64,000 bases of DNA, taken from contig NW_027480423.1 in the NCBI RefSeq assembly GCF_051401765.1, positions 13,144,001-13,208,000 of the forward strand, written 5' to 3'. Source of the stretch: Calliopsis andreniformis (Eukaryota > Arthropoda > Insecta > Hymenoptera > Andrenidae). The notes under the pieces are model-generated. The model was given only the letters and a program-made list of their open reading frames with translations, ran no database searches and was not told the DNA's origin. Shown piece after piece: positions 1 through 12,439 of this stretch; positions within the stretch are counted from its first letter, which is position 1; the number at the start of each line of letters is the position of its first letter. The translations under genes were made by a program, and so were the position numbers.

Positions 1-1659
1 TAGAAGTCAACGCCCGAAGCATAAAATGCAAAAAAATACAACAGTTTTTCCATCGTATAACAGGAATAATTGCAACCAGTGTGAAAGTGATGGTCATTTC
101 TACGTTCCGGGCAACCCAGGCTTCACCCTAGGGCGTTGCTCCACCAGATCGAATAGTTAGGGCCTTAGAAGTCAACGCCAGAAGCATAATGTACAATATA
201 AATACAACAGCTTTTCCATCGTATAACAGGAACAATAGCAACCAGTGTGAGAGATATGGCCATTTCTACGTTCCGGGCAACCTAGGCGTCACTCTAAGGC
301 GTTGCTCCACCAGATCGAATAGTTAGGGCCTAAGAAGTCAACGCCAGAAGCATAAAATACAATATAAATGCAACAGCCTTTCCATCGTATAAAATGAATA
401 ATTGCAAAGAGTGTGAAGGTAATGGTCATTTCTACGTTCCGGGCAACCTAGGCTTCACTCTAGGGCGTTGCTCCACCAGCTCGAATGGTTGGTGCCTTAG
501 GAGTCAACGTCAGAAGCTTAAAATACAATATAAATACAACAGTTTTTCCATCGTATAACAGGAATAACTGCAACCAGTGTGAAAGTGATGGTCATTTCTA
601 CGTTCCGGGCAACCTAGGCTTCACCCTAGGGCGTGGCTCCACCAGATCGAATAGTTAGGGCCTTAGAAGTCAACGCTAGAAGCATAAGGTACAATATAAA
701 TACAACAGCTTTTCCATCGTATAACAGGAACAATAGCAACCAGCGTGAAAGATATGGTCATTTCTACGTGCCGGGCAACCTAGGCGTCACTCTAAGGCGT
801 TGCTCCACCAGATCGAATAGTTAGGGCCTAAGAAGTCAATGCCAGAAGCATAAAATACAATTTAAATGCAACAGCTTTTCCATCGTATAAAATGAATAAT
901 TGCAAAGAGTGTGAAAGTAATGGTCATTTCTACGTTCCGGGCAACCTAGGTTTCACTCTAGGGCGTTGCTCGACCAGATCGAATAGTTAGGGCCTTAGAA
1001 GTCAACGTCAGAAGCATAAAATACAGTATAAATACAACAGTTTTTCCATCGTATAAAACGAATAATTGCAACGAGTATGAAGGTTATGGTCATTTCTACT
1101 TTCCGGGCAACCTAGGACTCACCCTAGGGCGTTGCTCCATCAGATTGGACAGTTAGGGCCTTGGAAGTCAACGCCCGAAGCATAAAATGCAATAAAAATG
1201 CAACAGTTTTTCCATCATATAACAGGGATAGTTGCAACCAGTTTGAAAGTGATGGTCATTTCTACGTTCCGGGCACCCTAGGCTTCACTCTAGGGCGTTG
1301 CTCCACCAGATCGAATAGTTAGTGCCTTAGAATTCAACGCCACAAGCATAAAATACAATATAAGCACAACAGTTTTTCCATCGTATAAAACGAATAATTG
1401 CATCCAGTATGAAAGTGATGGTCATTTCTACGTTCCGGGAAACCTAGGCTTCACCCTAGTGCGTTGTTCCACCAGATCGAATAGTTAAGGCCTAAGAAGT
1501 GAACGCCAGAAACATAAAATACAATATAAATACAACAGTTTTACCATCGTATAAACCGGACAATTGCAACCAGTATGAAAGTTATGGTCATTTCTACTTT
1601 CCGGGCAACCTAGGATGCACCCTAGGCAGTTGCTCCAACAGACTGAATAGTTAGGGCCT
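1..1659. repeat. 10-monomer higher-order repeat, copy 1 (1659 bp)
   Basis: Ten monomers that recur 1659 bp downstream. The first six form two related trimers: monomers 1 and 4 share ACAGGAATAA, 2 and 5 share CAGGAACAATAGCAACC, and 3 and 6 share TTGCAAAGAGTG, a nested 498-bp period. Monomers 7-10 do not continue this pattern. The unit is one base short of ten full monomers because monomer 1 is 165 bp. The window starts at a monomer edge, so the true left limit is unknown. Confidence 0.88.
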
Positions 1660-3040
1660 TAGAAGTCAACGCCCGAAGCATAAAATGCAAAAAAATACAA
1701 CAGTTTTTCCATCGTATAACAGGAATAATTGCAACCAGTGTGAAAGTGATGGTCATTTCTACGTTCCGGGCAACCCAGGCTTCACCCTAGGGCGTTGCTC
1801 CACCAGATCGAATAGTTAGGGCCTTAGAAGTCAACGCCAGAAGCATAATGTACAATATAAATACAACAGCTTTTCCATCGTATAACAGGAACAATAGCAA
1901 CCAGTGTGAGAGATATGGCCATTTCTACGTTCCGGGCAACCTAGGCGTCACTCTAAGGCGTTGCTCCACCAGATCGAATAGTTAGGGCCTAAGAAGTCAA
2001 CGCCAGAAGCATAAAATACAATATAAATGCAACAGCCTTTCCATCGTATAAAATGAATAATTGCAAAGAGTGTGAAGGTAATGGTCATTTCTACGTTCCG
2101 GGCAACCTAGGCTTCACTCTAGGGCGTTGCTCCACCAGCTCGAATGGTTGGTGCCTTAGGAGTCAACGTCAGAAGCTTAAAATACAATATAAATACAACA
2201 GTTTTTCCATCGTATAACAGGAATAACTGCAACCAGTGTGAAAGTGATGGTCATTTCTACGTTCCGGGCAACCTAGGCTTCACCCTAGGGCGTGGCTCCA
2301 CCAGATCGAATAGTTAGGGCCTTAGAAGTCAACGCTAGAAGCATAAGGTACAATATAAATACAACAGCTTTTCCATCGTATAACAGGAACAATAGCAACC
2401 AGTGTGAAAGATATGGTCATTTCTACGTGCCGGGCAACCTAGGCGTCACTCTAAGGCGTTGCTCCACCAGATCGAATAGTTAGGGCCTAAGAAGTCAATG
2501 CCAGAAGCATAAAATACAATTTAAATGCAACAGCTTTTCCATCGTATAAAATGAATAATTGCAAAGAGTGTGAAAGTAATGGTCATTTCTACGTTCCGGG
2601 CAACCTAGGTTTCACTCTAGGGCGTTGCTCCACCAGATCGAATAGTTAGTGCCTTAGAAGTCAACGTCAGAAGCATAAAATACAGTATAAATACAACAGT
2701 TTTTCCATCGTATAAAACGAACAATTGCAACGAGTTTGAAAGTTATGGTCATTTCTACTTTCCGGGGAACCTAGGACTCACATTAGGGCGTTGCTCCAAC
2801 AGATTGGACAGTTAGTGCCTTGGAAGTCAACGCCCGAAGCATAAAATGCAGTAAAAATGCAACAGTTTTTCCATCATATAACAGGGATAGTTGCAACCAG
2901 TTTGAAAGTGATGGTCATTTCTACGTTCCAGGCACCCTAGGCTTCACTCTAGGGCGTTGCTCCACCAGATCGAATAGTTAGTGCCTTAGAATTCAACGCC
3001 ACAAGCATGAAATACAATATAAGCACAACAGTTTTTCCAT
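1660..3040. repeat. 10-monomer higher-order repeat, copy 2, truncated after about 8.3 monomers
   Basis: It aligns with 1-1381 at a constant offset of 1659. By eye only two substitutions separate the copies in the first roughly 985 bp, near 743/2402 and 972/2631. About a dozen occur in the next roughly 390 bp. Similarity then falls to ordinary monomer level near 3040, where copy 1 reads CCATCGTATAAAACG and copy 2 reads CCATCATATAACACT. This marks the right edge of the duplication or of a conversion tract. Confidence 0.87.
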
Positions 3041-3318
3041 CATATAACACTAGTAATTGCAACCAGTTTGAAAGTGATGGTCATTTCTACGTTCCGGGCA
3101 CCCTAGGCTTCACTCTAGGGCGTTGCTCCACCATATCGAATACTTAGTGCCTTAGAAGTCAACGTCAGAAGCTTAAGATACAATATAAATACAACAGTTT
3201 TTCCATCGTATAAAACGAATAATTGCAACCAGTGTGAAAGTGATGGTCATTTCTACGTTCCGGGCAACCCGGGTTTCACTCTAGGGCGTTGCTCCACCAG
3301 ATCGAATAGCTAGTGCCT
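3041..3318. repeat. Ordinary monomers between the 10-mer and the dimer duplication
   Basis: About 1.7 monomers of the family with no closer partner that I could see in the window. One carries an unusual CAACCCGGGTTTCAC, where CCTAGG has become CCCGGG and so destroys the usual dyad core. Nothing else is present. Confidence 0.7.
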
Positions 3319-3650
3319 TAGAAGTCAACGCCAGAAGCATAAAATACAATATAAATACAACAGTTTTTCCATCGTATAAAACGGATAATTGCAACCAGTA
3401 TGAAAGTTATGGTCATTTCTACGTTCCGGGCAACCTAGGCTTCACTCTATGGCGTTCTTCCACCAGATTGAATTGTTAGGGCCTTAGAAGTCAACGCCGC
3501 AAGCACAAAATGCAATAAAAATACAACAGTTTTTCCATCGTATAAAAGGATTAATTGCTACCAGTATGGAAGTGATGGTCATTTCTACGTTCCGGGCTAC
3601 CTAGGCCTCACTATAGGTCGTTGTTCCACCAGATCGAATTGTTAGGGCCT
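3319..3650. repeat. Dimer tandem duplication, copy 1 (332 bp)
   Basis: Two monomers repeated immediately at 3651. The first has ACTCTATGGCGTTCTTCC and CAGATTGAATTG. The second has CGCCGCAAGC, AAAAGGATTAATTGC and GGCCTCACTATAGG. By eye the only difference from copy 2 is one transition in AAGCACAAAA versus AAGCATAAAA. This duplication must be recent compared with the surrounding monomers. Confidence 0.93.
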
Positions 3651-3982
3651 TAGAAGTCAACGCCAGAAGCATAAAATACAATATAAATACAACAGTTTTT
3701 CCATCGTATAAAACGGATAATTGCAACCAGTATGAAAGTTATGGTCATTTCTACGTTCCGGGCAACCTAGGCTTCACTCTATGGCGTTCTTCCACCAGAT
3801 TGAATTGTTAGGGCCTTAGAAGTCAACGCCGCAAGCATAAAATGCAATAAAAATACAACAGTTTTTCCATCGTATAAAAGGATTAATTGCTACCAGTATG
3901 GAAGTGATGGTCATTTCTACGTTCCGGGCTACCTAGGCCTCACTATAGGTCGTTGTTCCACCAGATCGAATTGTTAGGGCCT
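3651..3982. repeat. Dimer tandem duplication, copy 2 (332 bp)
   Basis: Second copy of the preceding 332-bp dimer, exactly in register (2 x 166) and directly adjacent. It shows that whole-monomer unequal exchange has happened recently even in the degenerate left flank. Confidence 0.93.
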
Positions 3983-4532
3983 AAGAAGTCAACGCCTGAA
4001 GCATAAGATACAATATAAATGTAACAGTTTTTCCATCGTATAGAACGAATAATAGCAACCAGTGTGAAAGTTATGGTCAATTCTACGTTCCGGGCAACCT
4101 AGGCTTCACTCTAGGGCGTTGCTCCACCTGATCAAACAGCTAGGGCTTTAGAAGTCAACGCCCGAAGCATAAAATACAAAATAAATAGAATAGTTTTTCC
4201 ATTGTATAAAACGGATAATTGCTACCAGTGTAAAAGGTATGGTCAGTTCTACGTTCCGGGCAACCTAGGCCTCACTCTAGGTCGTTGTTCCACCAGATCG
4301 AGTTGTTAGGGCCTAAGAAGTAAACGCCAGAAGCATAAGATACAATATAAATATAACAGTTTTTCCATTGTATAAAACGAATAATAGCGACCAGTGTGAA
4401 ACTTATGGTCATTTCTACGTTCCCGGCAACCTAGGCTTCACCACAAGGCGTTGTTCCACCAGATCGAATAGTTAGGGCCTCAGAAGTGAACGCCAGAAGC
4501 ATAAAATACAATATAAATACAACAGTTTTTCC
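3983..4532. repeat. About 3.3-monomer block, paired with 7133-7682
   Basis: The best matching part is 4131-4532, offset 3150 (19 monomers less 4 bp). Shared private states include ATCAAACAGC followed by TAGGGCTTTA, AAATAGAATAG, GTAAAAGGTATGGTCAG and CGGCAACCTAGGCTTCACC followed by a CAAGGCG variant. The upstream 150 bp matches less well. The block ends within the AT-rich half, where CCATCATATAAAACG faces CCATTGTATAAAGTG. Confidence 0.82.
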
Positions 4533-7132
4533 ATCATATAAAACGAATAATTGCAACCAGTATGAAAGCTATGGTCATTTCTACTTTACGGGCAACCTAG
4601 GCTACACCCTAGGGCGTTGCTCCTACAGATTGAATAGTTAGGGCCTTAGAAGTCATTGCCCGAAGCATAAAATGCAATAAAAATACAACAGTTTTTCCAT
4701 CCTATAACAGGAATATTTGCAACCAGTTTGAAAGTGATGGTCATTTCTACGTTCCGGGCAACTTAGGCTTCACTCTAGGGTGTTGCTCCGCCAGATCGAA
4801 TAGTTAGGGCCTTAGAAGTCAACGCCAGAAGCATAAAATACAATAAGGATGCAACAGCTTTTCCATCGTATAAAACGAATAATTTCAACCAGTGTGAATG
4901 TTATGGTCATTTCTACATTCCGAGCAACCTAGGCTTCACTCTAGTACTTTGACCCAACAGATTGAATAGTTAGGGCCTTAGAAGTCAACGCCCGATGCAT
5001 AAAATACAATATAAATACAACAGTTTTTCCATCGTATAAAACGAATAACTGCAACCAGTATGAAAGTTATGGTCATTTCTACTTTCCGGCAAACTAGGCT
5101 TCACCCTAGGGCGTTGCTCCAACAGATCGAATACTTAGGGCCTTAGAAGTCAACGGCCGAAGCATAAAATGCAATAAAAATACAACAGTTTTTCCATCAT
5201 ATAACAGGAATAATTGTAACCAGTTTGAAAGTGATGGCCATTTCTACGTTCCGGGCAACCTAGGCTTCACTCTAGGGCATTGCTCCACCAGATGGTATAG
5301 TTTGTGCCTTAGAAGTCAACGCCAGAAGCATAAAATACAATATAAATACAACAGTTTTTCCATCGTATAAAACGAATAATAGCAACCAGTGTGAAAGTTA
5401 TGGTCATTTCTATGTTCCGGGCAACCTAGGCTTCACCCCAGGGCGTTGTGCCACCAGATCGAATAGTTAGGGCCTAAGAACTGAACGCCAGCAGCATAAA
5501 ATACAATATAAATATAACAGTTTCTCCATCGTATAAAACGAATAATAGCGACCAGTGTGAAAGTTATGGTCATTTCTATGTTCCAGGCAACCTAGGCGTC
5601 ACTCTAGGGCGTTACTCCACCACATTTAATAGCTACGGCCTTAGAAGTCAACGACAGAAGCATATAATACATTATAAATACAACACCTCTTCCAACGTAT
5701 AAAATGAATAATAGCAAACAGTGTGAAAGTAATGGACATTTCTACGTTCCGTACAACCTAGGCTTCACTCTAGGGCGTTGCTCCACCACATCGAATTGCT
5801 ACGGCCTTAGAAGTCAACGCTAGAAGCATAAAATACAATAAAAATGCAACAGTTTTTCCATCGTATAGCATGAATAATTGCAACCGGTGTGAATGTTATT
5901 TTCTTTTCTACGTTCCGGGCAACCTAGGCTTGACTGTATGGTGTTGCTCCACCAGATCGAATAGGTAGGGCCATAGAAGTCAACGCCCGAAGCATAAAAT
6001 ACAAAATAAATAGAACAGTTTTTCCATTGTAAAAAACGAATAATTGCTACCAGTGTGAATGTTATGTTCACTTCTACGTTCCGGGCAACCTAGGCTTCAC
6101 TCTAGGGCGTTGTTCCACCAGATCGAGAAGTTAGGGCCTAAGAAATCAACGCCAGAATCATAAAATACAATATAAATATAACAGTTTTTCCATCGTATAA
6201 AACGAATAATAGCAACCAGTGTGAAAGTTCTGGTCATTACTACGTTCCGGGCAAGCTAGGCTTCACGCTAGGGCGTTGCTCCACCAGATCGAATAGTTAG
6301 GGCCATAGAAGTCAACGCCCGAAGCAAAAAATACAAAATAAAAAGAACAGTTTTTTCATTGTATAAAACGAATAATTGCTACCAGTGTGAAAGTTATGGT
6401 CATTTCTACGTCCGGCAACCTAGGCTTCAGCCTAGGGCGTTGCTCCAACAGACTGAGTAGTTAGGGCCTTAGAAGTCAGCGCCCGAAGCATAAAATACAA
6501 AATAAATAGAACAGTTTTTCCGTCGTATAAAACTAATAATTGCAACCAGTGTGAAAGTAATGGCACTTCTACGTTCCGCGCAACCTAGGCTTCACTCTAG
6601 GGCGTTGCTCCACCACGTCGAATAGCTACGGCCTTAGAAGTCAACGCCAGAAGCATAAAATACAGTATAAATACAACAGCTTTTCCATTGTATAGCATGA
6701 CTAATTGCAACCAGTGCGAAAGTAACGATCATTTCGACGTTTCGGGCATCCTAGACTTAACTCTAGGGCGTTGTTGCACCACATCGAAAAGTTAGGGCCT
6801 AAGAAGTCAACGCCAGAAGCATAAAATACAATATAAATATAACAGCTTTTCCATGGTATAAAACGAATAATTGCAACCAGTGTGAAAGTTATGGTCATTT
6901 CTACGTTCCGGGCAACCTAGGCTTCACCCTAGGGCGCTGCTCCGCCAGATCGAAGAGTTAGGGCCTTAGAAGTCAACGCCAGAAGCATAAAGTACATTAT
7001 ATATACAAGAGCTTTTCCATCGTATAACAGGAATAATTGCAACCAGTGTGAAAGTGATGGTCATTTCTATGTTCCGGGCAACCTAGGCTTCACTCTAGGG
7101 CGTTGTTCCACCAGATCGAAAAGTTAGGTCCT
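4533..7132. repeat. Diverged monomers of the left flank
   Basis: About 16 monomers with frequent private substitutions and small indels, for example a missing base in CTTTCCGGCAAACTAGG near 5086 and in CTACGTCCGGCAACC near 6408. No clear higher-order periodicity could be recognised by eye. A divergent subtype with GACGTTTCGGGCATCC first appears at 6736. Open frames here run through monomers by chance. Confidence 0.8.
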
Positions 7133-7682
7133 ATGAAGTCAACGCCAGATGCATAAAATACAATATAAATATAACAGTTTTTCCATCGTATAAAACGAAT
7201 AATAGCAGCCAGTGTGAAAGTTCTGGTCATTTCTACGTTCCGGGCAACCTAGGCTTCACTCTAGGGCGTTGCTCCACCAGATCAAACAGCTAGGGCTTTA
7301 GAAGTCAACGCCCGAAGCATAAAATACAAAATAAATAGAATAGTTTTTCCATTGTATAAAACGGATAATTGCTACCAGTGTAAAAGGTATGGTCAGTTCT
7401 ACGTTCCGGGCAACCTAGGCCTCACTCTGGGTCGTTGTTCCACCAGATCGAGTTGTTAGGGCCTAAGAAGTAAACGCCAGAAGCATAAGATACAATATAA
7501 ATATAACAGTTTTTCCATTGTATAAAACGAATAATAGCGACCTGTGTGAAAGTTATGGTCATTTCTACGTTCCCGGCAACCTAGGCTTCACCCCAAGGCG
7601 TTGTTCCACCAGATCGAATAGTTAGGGCCTAAGAAGTGAACGCCAGAAGCATAAAATACAATATAAATACAACAGTTTTTCC
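7133..7682. repeat. About 3.3-monomer block, paired with 3983-4532
   Basis: Second copy of the duplication described for 3983-4532, in the same order and orientation 3150 bp away. A few substitutions separate the copies, such as CACTCTGGGTCG here against CACTCTAGGTCG. It is a dispersed duplication, not a tandem one, so the intervening 2.6 kb was probably once part of a larger unit or was inserted by further exchange. Confidence 0.82.
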
Positions 7683-10600
7683 ATTGTATAAAGTGAATAA
7701 TTGCAAACATTGTGAAAGTAATGGTCATTTCTACGTTCCGGGCAACCTAGACGTCACTCTAGGGCGTTGCTCCACCACATCGAATAGCTACGGCCTTAGA
7801 AGTCAACGCCTGCAGGATAAAATGCAATAAAAATACAACAGTTTTTTCATCGTATAACAGGAATAATTGCAACAAGCGTGAAGGTAATGGTATGTTCTAC
7901 GTTCCGGGCAACCTACTCTTCACTCTAGAGCGTTGTTCCACCAGATCGAATAGTTAGGACCTAAGAAGTCGACGCCAGAAGGATAAAATGCAATATAAGT
8001 ACAACAGGTTACCATCGTATAAAATGAATAATTGCAAACATTGTGAAAGTAATGGTCATTTCTACGTGCCGGGCAACCTAGGCGTCACTCTACGGCGTTG
8101 CTCCACCACAGCTAAAAGCTACAGCCTTAGAAGTTAACGCCAGAAGCATAAAATACAATAAAAATGCAACTGATTTTCCATCGTATAGCATGACTAATTG
8201 CAACCAGTGCGAAAGTAATGACCATTTCGACGTTTCGGGCATCCTAGGCTTAACTCTGAGGCTTTGCTCCACCAAATCGAGGAGATAGGGCCTTAGAAGT
8301 CACCGCCAGAAGCATAGAATACAATAAAGATGCAACAGTTTTTCCATCGTATAACAGGAATAATTGCAACCAGTGTGAAGGTACTGGTCATTTCTACGTT
8401 CCGGGCAACCTAGGCCTCACCCTAGGGCGTTGCTCCACCAGATAGAATAGTTAGGGCCTAAGAAGTCAACGCCAGCAGCATAAAATACGATATAAATACA
8501 ACAGCTTTTCAATCGTATAGCATGAATAATTGCTGCCAGTGTGAAAGTTACGGTCATTTCTACGTTCCGGGCAACCGAGGCTTCACTCTAGGGTGTTGCT
8601 CCAACAGATCGAATAGTTAGGGCCTTAGAAGTCAACGCCCGGAGCATAACATACACAATAAATAGAACAGCTTTTCCGTGTATAAAACGAATAATTGCTT
8701 CCAGTGTGAAGGTTATGGTCATTTCTACATTCCGGCCAACCTAGGCTTCACGCTAGGGCGTTGATCCACCAGATCGAATAGTTAGTACCTTAGAAGTCAA
8801 CGCCAGAAGAATAAAATACGATATAAGTACAACAATTTTTCCATTGTATAAAGTGAATAATTGCAAACATTGTGAAAGTAATTGTCATTTCTGCGTTCCG
8901 GGCAACCTAGACGTCACTGTAGGGCGTTCCTGCACCACAGATAATAGCTACGGCCTTAGAAGTCAACGCCAGAAGCATAAAATACAATAAAAATGCAACA
9001 GTTTTTCCATCGTATAGCATGACTAATTGCAACCAGTGCGAATATAATGATCATTTCGACGTTTCGGGCATCCTAGGCTCAACTCTGAAGCGTTGCTCCA
9101 CCGGATCGAAGGGTTAGGGCCTTAGAAGTCAACGCCATAAGCATAAACTGCAATATAAGTACAACAGTTTTTCCATCGTATAAAATGAAAAATTGCATAC
9201 GTTGTGAAAGTAATGGTCATTTCTACGTTCCGGGCATCGCAGGCTTCACTCTAGGGCGTTGTTCCACCAGATCGAATAGTTAGGGCCTAAGAAGTCAACG
9301 CTAGAAGCATAAAATGCAATATAAGTATAACAGTTTTTTCATCGTATAAGACGAATAATAGCAACCAGTGTGAAGTTATGGTCATTTCTACGTTCCGGGC
9401 AACCTAAGCTTCACTCGAGGGCGTTGCTCCGCCAGATCGGATAGTTAGGGCATTACAAGTCAACGCCCGAAGCATAAAATGCAAAATAAATAGAACAGTT
9501 TTTCCATTGTATAAAACGAATAACTGCAACCAGTGTGAAAGTACTGGTCATTTCTACGTTCCGTGTAACCTAGGTTTCACTCTAGGGCGTTGCTCCACCA
9601 GATCAAATAGTTAGGGCCTATGAAGTCAACGCCAGAAGAATAAAATACAATAATGGTGCAACAGTTTTTCCATCGTATAACAGGAATAATTGCAACCAGT
9701 GTGAAGGTAATCGTATGTTCTACGTTCCGGGCAACCTAGGCTTCACTCTTGGGCGTTGCTCCACCACATCTAATAGCTGCGGCCTTAGAAGTCAACGCCA
9801 GGAGCATAAAATACAATATAAATACAACAGCTCTTACATCGTATAAAATGAATAATTGCAAACACTGTGAAAGTAATGGTCATTTCTACGTTCCGGGCAA
9901 CCTAGGCTTCACTCTAGGGCGTTGCTCCACCAGATCGAATAGTTAGGCTCTTAGAAGTCAACGCCCGAAGCATAAAATGCAAACTAAATAGAACAGTTTT
10001 TCCATTGTATAAAACGAATAATTGTTACCAGAGTGAAAGTTATGGACATTTCGACGTTCCGGGCAACCTAGGCTTCACCCTAGTGCGTTGTTCCACCAGA
10101 TGGAACAGTTAGGGCCTAAGAAGACAACGCCAGAAGCATAAAATACGATGTAAATACAACAGCTTTTCCATCGTATAAAACGAATAATGGTAACCAGTGA
10201 GAAAGTTATGGTCATTTCTACGTTCCGGGCAACCTAGGCTTCACTCTAGGACCTTGCTCCACCAGGTCGAATGGTTAGGTCCTAGGAAGTCAACGCCAGA
10301 AGCATAAAATACAATAAAGATTCAACAGCTTTTCTATCGTATAACAGGAATAATTGCAACCAGTGTGAAAGTAACGATCATTACGACGTTTCGGGCATCC
10401 TAGACTTAACTCTGAGGCATTGCTCCACCAGGTCGAAGTGTTAGGGCCTTGGAATTCAACGCCAGAAGCATAAACTACAAAATAAATACAACAGTCTTTC
10501 AATCGTATAAAACGAATAATTGCAACCTGTGTGAAGGTTATGGTCATATCTACGTTCCGGACAAACTAGGCTTCAATGTAGGGTGTTGCTCCACCAGATC

Positions 10601-12439
10601 GAATAGGTAGGGCCATAGAAGTCAACGCCCGATGCATAAAATACAAAATAAATAGAACAGCTGTTCCATGTATAAAATGAGTAATTGTTTCCAGTGTGAA
10701 AGTTATGGTCATTTCTACGTTCCGGTCAACCGAGGCTTCACTCTAGGCCGTTGCTCCACCAGATCGAATAGTTAGGGCCTTAGAAGTCAACGGCAGAAGA
10801 ATAAAATGCAATATAAGTACAACAGTTTTTCCATCGTATAAAATGAATAATTGCTTACATTGTGAAAGTAATGGTCATTTCTACGTTCCAGGCAACCTAG
10901 GCGTCACTCTAGGGCGTTGCTCCACCACATCGAATAGCTACGATCTTAGAAGTCAGCGCCTGAAGCAAAAAATGCAATAAAAATACAACAGTTTTTTCAT
11001 CTTATAACAGGAATAATTGCAACAAGCGTGAAGGTAATGATCATTTCTACGTTCCGGGCATCGCAGGCTTCACTCTAGGGCGTTGTTCCACCAGATCGAA
11101 TAGTTAGGGCCTAAGAAGTCAACGCCAGAAGCATAAAATGCAATATAAATATAACAGCTTTTTCATCGTATAAAACGAATAATAGCAACCAGTGTGAAGT
11201 TATGGTCATTTCTACGTTCCGGGCAACCTAGGCTTCACACGAGGTCGTTGCTCCGGCAGATCGGATAGGTAGGGCCTTAGAAGTCAACGCCAGAAGCATA
11301 AAATACAAAATAAATGGAACAGTTTTTCCATGTATAAAACGAATAATTGCTACCAGTGTGCAAGTTATGGTCATTTCTACGTTCCCGGCAACCTAGGCTT
11401 CACCCTAGGGCGTTGTTCCACCAGATCGAATAGTTAGGGTCTAAGAAGTCAGCGCCAGAAGCATAAAATACGATATAAATACAACAGCTTTTCCATCGTA
11501 TAAAACGAATAATGGTAACCAGCGTGAATGTTATGAGCATTTGTACGTTCCGGGCAACCTAGGCTTCACTCTAGGACGTTGCTCCACCAGATCGAATAGT
11601 TAGGGCCTTAGAAGTCAACGCCAGAAGCATAAAATACAAAATAAATAGAACAGTTTTTCCATGTATAAAACGAATAATTGCCACCTGTGTGAAGGTTATG
11701 GTCATATCTACGTTCCGGACAACCTAGGCTTCACTGTAGGGTGTTGCTCCACCAGATCGAATAGGTAGGGCCTAAGAAGTCAACGGCAGAAGAATAAAAT
11801 GCAAAATAAGTAGAACAGTTTTTCAATGTATAAAACGAATAATTGCAACCTGTGTGAAGGCTATGGTCATATCTACGTTCCGGACAACCTAGGCTTCACT
11901 GTAGGGTGTTGCTCCACCAGATCGAATAGGTAGGGCCATAGAAGACAACGCCCGAAACATAAAATACGATAAATATACAAGAGTCTTTCCATCGTATAAC
12001 AGGAATAATTGCAACAAGCGTGAAGGTAATGATCATTTCTACGTTCCGGGCATCGCAGGCTTCACTCTAGGGCGTTGTTCCACCAGATCGAATAGTTAGG
12101 GCCTAAGAAGTCAATGCCAGAAGCATAAAATGCAATATAAATATAACAGCTTTTCCATCGTATAATACGAATAATGGCAACCAGTGTGAAAGTTATGGTC
12201 ATTTCAACTTCGCGGGCAACATAGGCTTCACTCTAGGGCGTTGCTCCACCAGATCGAATAGTTAGGGCCTTAGAAGTCAACGCCCGAAGCATAAAATGCA
12301 AAATAAATAGAACAGTTGTTCCATTCTATAAAACGAATAACTGCAACCAGTGTGAAAGTACTGGTCATTTCTACGTTCCGGCAACCTAGGCTTCACCCTA
12401 GGGCGTTGCTCCACCAGATCGAATAGTTAGGGCCTTAGA
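7683..12439. repeat. Diverged monomers of the left flank, with flank-specific subtypes
   Basis: About 29 monomers. Two subtypes are confined to the left flank: one with GACGTTTCGGGCATCC (6736, 8229, 9058, 10385) and one with CCGGGCATCGCAGGC (near 9230, 11055 and 12045). Small deletions are common, such as a missing base in CCGTGTATAAAACG near 8675 and in AGTGTGAAGTTATGG near 9366. Between monomer starts 3983 and 12271 there are 50 monomers but 12 bp fewer than 50 x 166. No regular higher-order period was recognised. Confidence 0.8.
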
